From contig CAZBAI010000032.1 in the NCBI GenBank assembly GCA_964490175.1, positions 1-14,896 of the forward strand: a DNA stretch of 14,896 nucleotides, written 5' to 3'. Of this stretch, positions 6,420-12,162 are shown in pieces. The translations under genes and the position numbers were made by a program. Under the pieces are notes generated by a model. The model ran no database searches, had not been told where the DNA came from, and saw nothing but the letters and a program-made list of their open reading frames with translations. Every line of letters starts with the position of its first letter. The stretch's first letter is position 1. This DNA is from RGIG3077 sp964490175 (lineage in GTDB: Bacteria > Bacillota > Clostridia > Oscillospirales > Ruminococcaceae).

Positions 6420-8336
6420 ATGTCACAAAAGCTTAAAGCCGACGCTGCGACTGCGACTGTCGCAACCGAAGCTGCTACCGCTTCGGATAAAGCAGCGCTC
6501 TTTATTTACGAAAAATTTTTAAAAGGTTTATACTCGTTTAAACTAAAGCGTGAGCAAAACACTATAAAGTATCCCATGACGAATGCTCTGCTATTGTTGT
6601 TTTTCCCGCTGTTTATTGTTCTGATAGCCGAAGTGAATCAGATGAAATATGTTGATAATCTCATCATATTTATTTCCGAGCGCCCGTCGATTATTCTGTT
6701 TGATGTAATATGCGCCGCCGCAATTTTCACCGTGCTTCTTTTGCTTTTTAAAAAAGCTTGGTTTGCCGTTTTTTTGCAAACCATAATTTATTTGACATTA
6801 AGCACCGTTGAGCTTTTCAAATACGGTGCAAACGGCAATCACCTCATTCTTACCGATATGAAAATGGCGACAAATGTAAAAAGCTTAACTTCCTTTGCTT
6901 ACATCAAAATCACGCCGATGCTTATAACATATATAGCGCTCGGTCTTGCTTACTTTGCCGCTGCATATTGGTTCAATCCGCAAGTCAATATCAAAAAACT
7001 GCCGAGATATATTGTTTCCGGCGCAATCACGGCGGTTTGTGCCGTTGTTTTGCTTGTGCCGTCGGTTTCAAAGGCTGTGTTTGCCGTGTTTGATATTGAC
7101 GACAAAACTTCCACAAATGCTTTTGTGACCAATGAAAAGTTTGCCAACAACAGTTTTCTTGCGTTCATCGTTCAAACAACTGCGGAGAATTTCGCAAACC
7201 GCCTTGAAGAGCCGGAAGAATATAACGAAGCGACCATTGACAGTATTCTTGAAGACGGTGACGGCGATACGCTCATGCAGGATTTTGACAAACCCAATGT
7301 AATTATGATAATGTCCGAAGCGTTTGCCGATTTTCGTGTTGTTGATGATTCGATTGAAACCGATGCATATGACTATTTCGACAAAATCTGTGAAGAAAGT
7401 CTTACCGGCAAGACGATTGTTCCCACTTTCGGCGCTTATACCGTAAGAACGGAATTTGAACTTTTGTTCGGGCTTCCCGTAAAATCGCTCAACGACGCCG
7501 CAATGCCCCAGCGTTTGCTTCTTGACAGGGCACAGACGACCGTTCCGAGATATTATTCCGAATTGGGATATAACACCTACTATGTTCACTCATTCCTCAG
7601 CAGTTTTTATACCCGTTCACGTGTGTATTCGTATTTCGGTTTTGACAGAATGATTTTCCAAGATGATTTTGATGTTGATGTAAATTACCGCAATTCGTAT
7701 ATTGAAGATAAAGTAATATTCGATGAGCTTGAATATCTTATCAATGAAAGCGACGAGCCGGTTTATATCCATACAACGACAATGCAGAATCATCAGCCGT
7801 ATAATCAAGGCGAAGACCCGACTGATGAGCTTGGAAATTATCTTGACGGTATCGGCGATATGACCGAGGATTTATACAATTTTCTGCAAGACTTAAAAGA
7901 AATCGATGAGCCTACCGTTGTGTTTTTTGTCGGCGACCATTTCCCGTCGTTTAGGGGAGAGGGGAACATTTATGATGAGCTGGGCTACAACAGCAGCAAT
8001 TGCTCGCCCCTTTTTGAACAAACCTATTTTGTTTGGAGCAATTACGAGGTCGCTAATCCGCAATTGCCCGAGCAGATGGTTTCGGCGTTTTATATGCCGT
8101 ATGTTGTAATGGACGTTATCGGAACGCCGAGCGATGATTTTGTTGATACCATGTTCGGATTTATGGAGGAAACACCGATATATTCAACTCAATATGACAA
8201 CACAACGCTCAATAACGAAGAGCTTGATTTGCTGACATATGACCGCATTTTGGGCGAGGCTATATCTTACGGAAAAGAATTGCCTATTGTGACGGAAGAA
8301 GATATGTACAGCCATGTATCCGATGATGATGAATAA
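6420..8336 (+). CDS. LTA synthase family protein (sulfatase-fold phosphoglycerol transferase)
   Basis: This is a membrane enzyme of the LtaS/alkaline phosphatase superfamily, predicted to move glycerol phosphate from phosphatidylglycerol onto an envelope acceptor outside the cell. Five membrane segments (about 53-72, 90-110, 112-132, 163-184, 196-215) precede an extracellular catalytic domain, as in LtaS. Candidate active-site residues are E300 in PNVIMIMSEAF, the nucleophile T341 in YTVRTEF (aligned by eye with the LtaS KTSDSEF motif), H458 in MQNHQPY, and D506/H507 in VVFFVGDHFPSF. At 638 aa it is close to LtaS length. Unusual parts are an Ala/Thr-rich cytoplasmic N-terminus (residues 8-27) and a very acidic tail ending SDDDE. 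The start has GAAGGA about 8 bases upstream. Whether the product is lipoteichoic acid or another glycerol-phosphate polymer is not decidable here. It is monocistronic, closed by a strong terminator. Confidence 0.9.
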   Translation: MSQKLKADAATATVATEAATASDKAALFIYEKFLKGLYSFKLKREQNTIKYPMTNALLLLFFPLFIVLIAEVNQMKYVDNLIIFISERPSIILFDVICAAAIFTVLLLLFKKAWFAVFLQTIIYLTLSTVELFKYGANGNHLILTDMKMATNVKSLTSFAYIKITPMLITYIALGLAYFAAAYWFNPQVNIKKLPRYIVSGAITAVCAVVLLVPSVSKAVFAVFDIDDKTSTNAFVTNEKFANNSFLAFIVQTTAENFANRLEEPEEYNEATIDSILEDGDGDTLMQDFDKPNVIMIMSEAFADFRVVDDSIETDAYDYFDKICEESLTGKTIVPTFGAYTVRTEFELLFGLPVKSLNDAAMPQRLLLDRAQTTVPRYYSELGYNTYYVHSFLSSFYTRSRVYSYFGFDRMIFQDDFDVDVNYRNSYIEDKVIFDELEYLINESDEPVYIHTTTMQNHQPYNQGEDPTDELGNYLDGIGDMTEDLYNFLQDLKEIDEPTVVFFVGDHFPSFRGEGNIYDELGYNSSNCSPLFEQTYFVWSNYEVANPQLPEQMVSAFYMPYVVMDVIGTPSDDFVDTMFGFMEETPIYSTQYDNTTLNNEELDLLTYDRILGEAISYGKELPIVTEEDMYSHVSDDDE

Positions 8337-8343
8337 TTTTTTT

Positions 8344-8380
8344 GCAGCGGCAACGGTTTTAATCTTTGCCGCTGTATTTT
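8344..8380 (+). terminator. Terminator of the LtaS-like gene
   Basis: A stem of 9-10 bp (gcagcggcaa 8344-8353 with ttgccgctgt 8366-8375) is followed by attttt. It lies 7 bases after the stop codon. Confidence 0.85.
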
Positions 8381-8473
8381 TATGCATAAATGTGTTTTGG
8401 TGCGACATAATAGCAATATGTACCGAAATCAAGGTGCAAATTTTCTTTTTTAAAATTAAGGGCGGTGAAAGTA

Positions 8474-8596
8474 ATGAGCAAGAATAATCAAAACAAAGCT
8501 CGAAATCAGCAAAATCAGCAAAATCAACAGAATCAGCAACAGCAGAACCGACAGGATAACAAATCCCAGAATCATCAAGACGATAGCGACAACTGA
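8474..8596 (+). CDS. Asn/Gln-rich microprotein, 40 aa
   Basis: This small frame runs ATG 8474 to TGA 8596. Of 40 residues, 25 are Asn or Gln, arranged as near-repeats of NQQ (residues 11-24), with basic residues early and an acidic end (DDSDN). A GGGCGGTG-type ribosome site lies about 8 bases upstream (8459-8467), and a convincing terminator starts 18 bases downstream. It thus has the full frame of a gene despite its length. I have an impression that similar short N/Q-rich proteins occur in Clostridia, without assigned function. The composition predicts disorder; coiled-coil or aggregation-prone behaviour is possible. Its own promoter is not clear, and it follows the LtaS-like terminator. A chance ORF in a CAR/AAY-rich repeat is the alternative. 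Confidence 0.6.
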   Translation: MSKNNQNKARNQQNQQNQQNQQQQNRQDNKSQNHQDDSDN

Positions 8597-8613
8597 GTAT
8601 ACCGTTGTCAATG

Positions 8614-8650
8614 AGCAGGCGGCAAAACATTGCTTGCCTGCTTATTTTTT
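8614..8650 (+). terminator. Terminator after the microprotein gene
   Basis: The stem is agcaggc (8614-8620) with gcctgct (8636-8642), extended by gcaa/ttgc across a small bulge. It is followed by tatttttt. Confidence 0.8.
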
Positions 8651-8672
8651 AAAAATTGCCGCCTTTGCGTAT

Positions 8673-8701
8673 TTGACATAAAGGCGAAAATGTGATAAAA
8701 T
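8673..8701 (+). promoter_or_regulatory. Promoter of the CpsB-like phosphatase gene
   Basis: Perfect TTGACA (8673-8678), 17 bases and TAAAAT (8696-8701) put the start near 8708 with a leader of about 28 bases. Confidence 0.75.
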
Positions 8702-8735
8702 TTGCAAAGTAGATTTTTTTACGGAGTTGTTTTAA

Positions 8736-9425
8736 TTGATAGATTTTCATACGCATATTTTGCCGCAGATTGATGACGGCGCATCATCTGTTGAAGAATC
8801 AATCGAGATGATTCGCAATTTGCAGTCGCAGGGGGTGAACACTATTGTATCAACCTCACATTATTATATACAGGACGAAACGGTTGATGAGTTTATCGCA
8901 AGGCGCAATGCTTCTTATGACAGGCTGATTACATATGCAAAGCATAATGATATCAAATTGCCTTCCATAATTCTCGGCGCCGAGGTTTTGTTTTCGCCGA
9001 TTTTGTGTGATATCGACTGCAAGCCCTTGTGCATCGGCACTACGCCGTATATTCTGCTTGAAATGCCGTATACCGAGTTTTCAAGCGCACATTTTAAGGC
9101 ATTGGAAAATTTTATTAACGTCAGCGGATTGCAATGCATTCTTGCACACGTTGAACGCTATTATCACTTCAACAACGATAAAACCGTGCAAAAGCTTGCT
9201 TCGCATGATGTGCTTTGCCAAATCAATGCCGGCTCTGTGATTGATAAAAAAACAAGAAAAAAAACGCTTAAGCTTATAAAAAACGGCTTTGCGCATCTTC
9301 TCGGTTCGGATTCGCACAATATGTCATCAAGGAAGCCTAACATCGAAGATGCCATGACAATATTGAATAAAAAAAAGCTCGGCGCAGAGCTTATGAGCAA
9401 TGCAACAGAGCTTTTAAACTTGTGA
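8736..9425 (+). CDS. CpsB/YwqE-family protein-tyrosine phosphatase (PHP domain)
   Basis: This is a metal-dependent phosphotyrosine phosphatase of the PHP fold. The family dephosphorylates bacterial tyrosine kinases (CpsD/YwqD type) that control capsule or exopolysaccharide assembly. The metal-binding signature is complete: HTHILPQIDDG (H5, H7, D13, D14), H42 in TSHYY, E83 in GAEV, E109, H138 in LAHVER, and D192/H194 in LGSDSH. At 229 aa it is slightly shorter than the usual 240-255. The start is a TTG at 8736, supported by GGAG nine bases upstream and by the family's conserved M-I-D-F/I-H-x-H opening; no ATG is available in frame nearby. It is monocistronic with its own strong promoter. No tyrosine kinase or polysaccharide genes lie beside it, so its partner is probably elsewhere. 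It converges with ireB without a convincing shared terminator. Confidence 0.92.
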   Translation: MIDFHTHILPQIDDGASSVEESIEMIRNLQSQGVNTIVSTSHYYIQDETVDEFIARRNASYDRLITYAKHNDIKLPSIILGAEVLFSPILCDIDCKPLCIGTTPYILLEMPYTEFSSAHFKALENFINVSGLQCILAHVERYYHFNNDKTVQKLASHDVLCQINAGSVIDKKTRKKTLKLIKNGFAHLLGSDSHNMSSRKPNIEDAMTILNKKKLGAELMSNATELLNL

Positions 9426-9476
9426 AATTTTAAGCAAAACGTGCAAATAAGTTTATCGGTTCGCCGCTTTGCGAAT

Positions 9477-9722
9477 TTACAGACCGAGATATGACTTCAC
9501 CAAAACCTGCAAAAGCTCATCACGGTCAATGTGCCTGATAAGGCTGCGGGCATTGTTGTAGGTTGTTATGTATGTCGGATCCTCGGAAAGAATATAGCCG
9601 ACAATTTGGTTTATAGGGTTATATCCTTTTTGCGTTAAAGCGTCATAAACAAGCGAAAGCGTCCTGCTGAGTTCTGCTTCCTTATCGTCGTTTACGGAAA
9701 AAGTCTGTGTTTTATCTATCAT
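9477..9722 (-). CDS. ireB: IreB family regulatory phosphoprotein (UPF0297)
   Basis: This small cytoplasmic protein is 81 aa. The family hallmark KGYNPINQIVGYILS spans residues 32-46, followed by DPTYIT and ARSLIRHIDRDELL. In Enterococcus faecalis IreB is phosphorylated near its N-terminus by the PASTA-domain Ser/Thr kinase IreK and dampens cephalosporin resistance. Here T5 and T7 (MIDKTQTF) are the equivalent candidates. I chose ATG 9722 because it gives the family's usual start and has AGGTG about 5 bases upstream. A longer frame to 9776 would add 18 residues (RRSGWFFAAG) atypical of the family. In many Firmicutes this gene sits with alaS, ruvX/yqgF and DUF1292 genes. Here it stands alone between a CpsB-like phosphatase and a DUF1540 gene. 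The kinase is not in the window. Confidence 0.93.
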   Translation of the reverse strand: MIDKTQTFSVNDDKEAELSRTLSLVYDALTQKGYNPINQIVGYILSEDPTYITTYNNARSLIRHIDRDELLQVLVKSYLGL

Positions 9723-9781
9723 TTCGTCACCTGCGGCAAAAAACCAACCGCTTCTCCTTATCATATTTAATATCAAATACC

Positions 9782-9810
9782 ATTATATAATATTTTTCTG
9801 ATTGATACAA
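9782..9810 (-). promoter_or_regulatory. Promoter of ireB
   Basis: On the minus strand, TTGTAT (9810-9805), 17 bases and a perfect TATAAT (9787-9782) predict a leader of about 53 bases. Confidence 0.65.
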
Positions 9811-9864
9811 GTACTTTTTCGGTTTTTATGAGAAAAAATATCGTGTGATTTTTGTGCATTTTTA

Positions 9865-9900
9865 CAAAAAAAGTGGCGGCAGATATAAACAGCTGCCGCC
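9865..9900 (-). terminator. Terminator of the DUF1540 gene
   Basis: An 8-bp GC-rich stem (ggcggcag 9875-9882 with ctgccgcc 9893-9900) is followed on the minus strand by ACTTTTTTT. It starts 21 bases after the stop codon and isolates the gene from ireB. Confidence 0.88.
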
Positions 9901-9921
9901 GAAAGTGAAAAAATGCCGAAA

Positions 9922-10092
9922 TTACTTGCAGCAATCACTGCATTCAAACGACTTGCAGTCAACACATTCGCAGGTTGTCGGATTTGATTCGTGTGTGCCG
10001 ACGGTGATTTCGCTGAGTGAGCAGTAATTCTCCGTGCCCATATTGTACTTGCATTTTTGTACCGTGCAGTGGATGTTAGAGTTTTTCATCAT
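9922..10092 (-). CDS. DUF1540 domain-containing Cys-rich small protein
   Basis: The 56-aa protein has nine cysteines (C9, C14, C24, C41, C43, C46, C51, C54, C55). The DUF1540 pattern is clear: IHCTVQKCKYN (7-17), then YCSLSEITVGT (23-33), then a spaced TTCECVDCKSF (39-49). Such spacing suggests metal or redox chemistry, but the family has no established function to my knowledge. The start is the first of two adjacent ATG codons (10092), 8 bases after GGAGG; a longer frame to 10137 lacks a ribosome site. The promoter region resembles the forespore sigma-G type, which would make this a spore-stage protein; that is inference. The extra CSDCC tail after the domain is unusual. Monocistronic. Confidence 0.88.
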   Translation of the reverse strand: MMKNSNIHCTVQKCKYNMGTENYCSLSEITVGTHESNPTTCECVDCKSFECSDCCK

Positions 10093-10121
10093 TTTGATTT
10101 CCTCCGTTTTTTGCTTTATAT

Positions 10122-10138
10122 GTTGCGCTTTTTGCAAC
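10122..10138. repeat. Short inverted repeat in the DUF1540 leader
   Basis: GTTGC (10122-10126) and GCAAC (10134-10138) are 5-base arms at the predicted transcript start of the DUF1540 gene. They could form a 5'-end hairpin in the mRNA or be a regulator site; low specificity. Confidence 0.25.
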
Positions 10139-10144
10139 TGATTA

Positions 10145-10174
10145 TATTATGCCGCAATGCATTTTAAAATATTC
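10145..10174 (-). promoter_or_regulatory. Sigma-G/F-like promoter of the DUF1540 gene
   Basis: On the minus strand, GAATA (10174-10170), an 18-base spacer and CATAATA (10151-10145) match the Bacillus forespore sigma-G pattern (GMATR and CATWHTA, 17-18 apart). The same stretch contains TATAAT (10146-10141), but no acceptable TTGACA-like box lies 16-18 bases upstream of it (TTTTAA at best). The match was made by eye in an A/T-rich tract. Confidence 0.45.
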
Positions 10175-10227
10175 TTTTTTTATTTTTTTAGCTAAAAAAT
10201 AATTTTTCGTTTTTTTCAAAAAAGGTA

Positions 10228-10256
10228 TTGACAAAATCGAATTGATGTGATAGAAT
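10228..10256 (+). promoter_or_regulatory. Promoter of the tRNA Gly-Arg-His operon
   Basis: Perfect TTGACA (10228-10233), 17 bases and TAGAAT (10251-10256) put the start near 10263, about 11 bases before tRNA-Gly. Confidence 0.85.
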
Positions 10257-10273
10257 ATTACTGTTGAAAATTT

Positions 10274-10347
10274 GCGGGTGTAGTTCAATGGTAGAATGTC
10301 AGCCTTCCAAGCTGAACACGTGGGTTCGATTCCCATCACCCGCTCCA
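10274..10347 (+). tRNA. tRNA-Gly (anticodon TCC)
   Basis: Acceptor GCGGGTG pairs with CACCCGC, the discriminator is T10344, and CCA is encoded at 10345-10347. The anticodon stem CAGCC/GCTG with loop CTTCCAA gives TCC, decoding GGA/GGG. The T-loop is TTCGATT. First gene of a three-tRNA operon. Confidence 0.96.
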
Positions 10348-10398
10348 ACGCACGTCTGTGCGTTATGATATGTCCGCCTTGTGCGGCATTTATTTTGT

Positions 10399-10475
10399 GC
10401 GCCATTAACTCAGCTGGATAGAGTAACTGCCTTCTAAGCAGTAAGTCGCTGGTTCGAATCCAGCATGGCGTGCCA
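10399..10475 (+). tRNA. tRNA-Arg (anticodon TCT)
   Basis: Acceptor GCGCCAT pairs with ATGGCGT, with a G1-U72 wobble at the terminal pair. The discriminator is G10472 and CCA is at 10473-10475. The anticodon arm ACTGC-CTTCTAA-GCAGT gives TCT, decoding AGA/AGG. The D-arm is CTCAGCTGGATAGAG and the T-loop TTCGAAT. Confidence 0.94.
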
Positions 10476-10479
10476 ATAT

Positions 10480-10557
10480 GGTGGGTATAGCGTAGTTGGT
10501 TAACGCGTCAGTTTGTGGCACTGAAGACCGTCGGTTCGAGTCCGATTACCCACCCCA
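10480..10557 (+). tRNA. tRNA-His (anticodon GTG)
   Basis: Acceptor GTGGGTA pairs with TACCCAC. The extra 5' G(-1) characteristic of histidine tRNAs is encoded at 10480 and faces discriminator C10554. CCA is at 10555-10557. The anticodon loop TTGTGGC gives GTG. It lies only 4 bases after tRNA-Arg. Confidence 0.96.
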
Positions 10558-10589
10558 TTTAGGTAAGCCGATTTAGGCAATTGCCACGG

Positions 10590-10617
10590 AAAGCCCTTGA
10601 TTTTCAAGGGCTTTTTT
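10590..10617 (+). terminator. Terminator of the tRNA operon
   Basis: A 10-bp stem (aaagcccttg 10590-10599 with caagggcttt 10605-10614) has a 5-base loop and is followed by a T-run. It starts 33 bases after tRNA-His. Confidence 0.9.
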
Positions 10618-10728
10618 GCTATTCGGATAACATTATTCTGTGATTTTTCTTAGGCGCAAATTATGCATTATGCTGTCTAATATGTCAAATTGAAATATTT
10701 ATGTAGATTAAAAAGGGGAGTGACGAAA

Positions 10729-11211
10729 GTGCCGAACGAAGATAAGAAAGACTTTAACGCAATGCTTCACGATAGTAAGGATATGCCGAAAATCCGCATT
10801 GTTACCGATGCGAAAACCGTGGAAAAATATGGCGGCAACAGGATGTATTTTGCGCCGCCTGCCGACTATGATGCGTTGATGAAGCAAGTGCCTTTTGGCA
10901 AGGTTGTCACCGTTAGATATATTCGTGAATTTTTTGCCAAGCAAAACGGTGCGGATTTTACCGAACCGATGACTGCGGGCATTTTTGTAACGATTGTTGC
11001 GTGGGCAAGCCACCAACGCAGCTATGATAAAACACCTTATTGGCGAACCTTGAAAGCAAACGGCGAATTGAACGATAAATACCCTTTGGGCGTGTTGGCA
11101 CAGAAAGAAAAGCTTGAATCCGAGGGACATACCGTGATTCAAAAAGGGCGTAAAATACAGCGATATTTTGTTGAAAATTATGAACAAGCTTTGTTTGAAT
11201 TTTTGCCGTAA
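10729..11211 (+). CDS. MGMT-family (alkyltransferase-like) protein without active-site cysteine
   Basis: The cytoplasmic protein is 160 aa. Residues ~52-148 match the DNA-binding half of the O6-methylguanine transferase family. VPFGKVVTVRYIREFFA (54-70) corresponds to the helix-turn-helix segment. TPYWRTLKANGEL (102-114) occupies the PCHRVVxxDG active-site strip, and LESEGHTVIQKG (129-140) follows the usual leader to the C-terminal end. The PCHR cysteine is replaced: PYWR stands there and the whole protein contains no cysteine, so it cannot be a suicide alkyltransferase. By family knowledge, Cys-less ATL proteins bind alkylated bases and hand them to excision repair; that role here is inference. 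Start: GTG at 10729 with GGGGAG 8 bases upstream; the TTG at 10690 lacks a site. It leads a two-gene unit, 21 bases before the DUF5131 gene. I see no clear promoter in 10618-10728. Confidence 0.82.
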   Translation: MPNEDKKDFNAMLHDSKDMPKIRIVTDAKTVEKYGGNRMYFAPPADYDALMKQVPFGKVVTVRYIREFFAKQNGADFTEPMTAGIFVTIVAWASHQRSYDKTPYWRTLKANGELNDKYPLGVLAQKEKLESEGHTVIQKGRKIQRYFVENYEQALFEFLP

Positions 11212-11232
11212 TGCATTTTTGGGGGGATTTTT

Positions 11233-12111
11233 ATGCACGATATTTGGAATCCGTGGCACGGCTGCAAAAAATGCAGCGAGGGTTGTGAGCATTGCTATAT
11301 GTATTTTCTCGACCGTATGCGTGATGCAAACGGGGCAGATATTTACAAAACAAAATCCGGATTTGATTACCCTTTGAAAAAAGATCGCAACGGAAATTAT
11401 AAGGTTCAAAGCGGTGAACAGTTGCGTGTTTGTATGACTTCGGATTTTTTCTTGGAGCAAGCCGACGAATGGCGCAACGATGCGTGGGATATCATACGTT
11501 GCCGACCCGATGTATCTTTTTTTCTTCTTACAAAGCGCCCACAGCGTGTGCTTGAACATTTGCCGAATGATTGGGGCGATGGGTGGGAGAATGTTTTTTT
11601 CAACGTAAGTTGCGAAAATCAGCGCAGAGCCGATGAGCGCATACCTTTACTGCACAAGCTCCCTTTTAAGCATAAAGGCATTATGTGCGCACCGCTCATC
11701 GGGCAGATTTCAATTGAAAAATATTTGCAAAAAAATCAAATCGAACAGGTTATCTGCGGCGGCGAAAATTATGACGGCGCAAGGCCGTGCGATTTTGAAT
11801 GGGTTAAAGCTTTGCGTGCCGAGTGTGTTTTGCATGATGTGACATTTTGTTTTATGGAAACAGGCACGCATTTTATCAAGGATTCAAAGCATTATCGCAT
11901 TCCGAGCAAGCAAATGCAGAGCAAGACGGCATACCGTTCGCAAATGAACTATCAGGGCAAGCCCATGCGCTTTAAGCTGACCGACGGCTACGGCTACCCG
12001 ATTCCCGAGCATGATTTGTATGTACCGTATTTTTCGAGCCGATGTGATGAATGCTCAAGCAGAATTATCTGCAATGGGTGCGCAAAATGTGGCAAATGTA
12101 ATGATTATTAA
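11233..12111 (+). CDS. DUF5131 family (phage Gp37/Gp68-like) three-Cys protein
   Basis: The protein has 292 aa. The N-terminal IWNPWHGCKKCSEGCEHCY (residues 4-22) matches the Gp37/Gp68 (PF07505) opening, normally WNPxxGCxxxSxGCxxCY. C11, C18 and C21 are the family triad and C14 is an extra cysteine. The motif recalls the cluster-binding loop of radical SAM enzymes. Later family-like segments are MTSDFF, FFLLTKRPQRV, FFNVSCENQ and ICGGENYDGARPCDFEWVKALR. Unusually, the C-terminus carries six more cysteines as C271-x2-C274, C280-x2-C283 and C286-x2-C289, suggesting a zinc or second Fe-S site. The start has a G-run (GGGGGG, 11221-11226). Its upstream partner is the Cys-less MGMT-like protein, implying a shared nucleic-acid-related task; this is inference. 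Substrate and reaction are unknown. Confidence 0.88.
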   Translation: MHDIWNPWHGCKKCSEGCEHCYMYFLDRMRDANGADIYKTKSGFDYPLKKDRNGNYKVQSGEQLRVCMTSDFFLEQADEWRNDAWDIIRCRPDVSFFLLTKRPQRVLEHLPNDWGDGWENVFFNVSCENQRRADERIPLLHKLPFKHKGIMCAPLIGQISIEKYLQKNQIEQVICGGENYDGARPCDFEWVKALRAECVLHDVTFCFMETGTHFIKDSKHYRIPSKQMQSKTAYRSQMNYQGKPMRFKLTDGYGYPIPEHDLYVPYFSSRCDECSSRIICNGCAKCGKCNDY

Positions 12112-12124
12112 GTAAAATTAAAAA

Positions 12125-12158
12125 TTCCGCAGTATGATGATTTTGCCATACTGCGGAA
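12125..12158. terminator. Bidirectional terminator between DUF5131 and the ABC operon
   Basis: A 12-bp perfect stem (ttccgcagtatg 12125-12136, catactgcggaa 12147-12158) is flanked by A-rich sequence on the left and attttt on the right, so both strands acquire a U-run. It serves the convergent DUF5131 gene and ABC ATPase gene. Confidence 0.9.
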
Positions 12159-12162
12159 ATTT

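Noticed and set aside
7068..7589. 173-aa minus-strand frame opposite the LtaS-like gene
   Set aside because: It lies inside the catalytic region of a clear enzyme gene; no independent promoter or ribosome site.
8500..8560. CAG/CAA-rich stretch as a tandem DNA repeat
   Set aside because: The codons vary (CAG, CAA, AAT, AAC) within a maintained frame, fitting a coding N/Q tract better than a simple nucleotide repeat.
9460..9475. Inverted repeat TTCGC-6-GCGAA between the CpsB-like gene and ireB as a shared terminator
   Set aside because: Only 5 bp, with no U-run on either strand; not convincing.
9723..9776. Upstream extension of ireB to the ATG at 9776
   Set aside because: The added residues are unlike the family, and the ATG lies within about 10 bases of the -10 box, close to the predicted transcript start.
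10690..10728. TTG start for the MGMT-like protein
   Set aside because: No ribosome site; the GTG at 10729 has GGGGAG at ideal spacing.
10708..11559. 283-aa minus-strand frame opposite the MGMT-like and DUF5131 genes
   Set aside because: The plus-strand genes have motifs and ribosome sites; this frame would span both genes and the gap with no recognisable domain.
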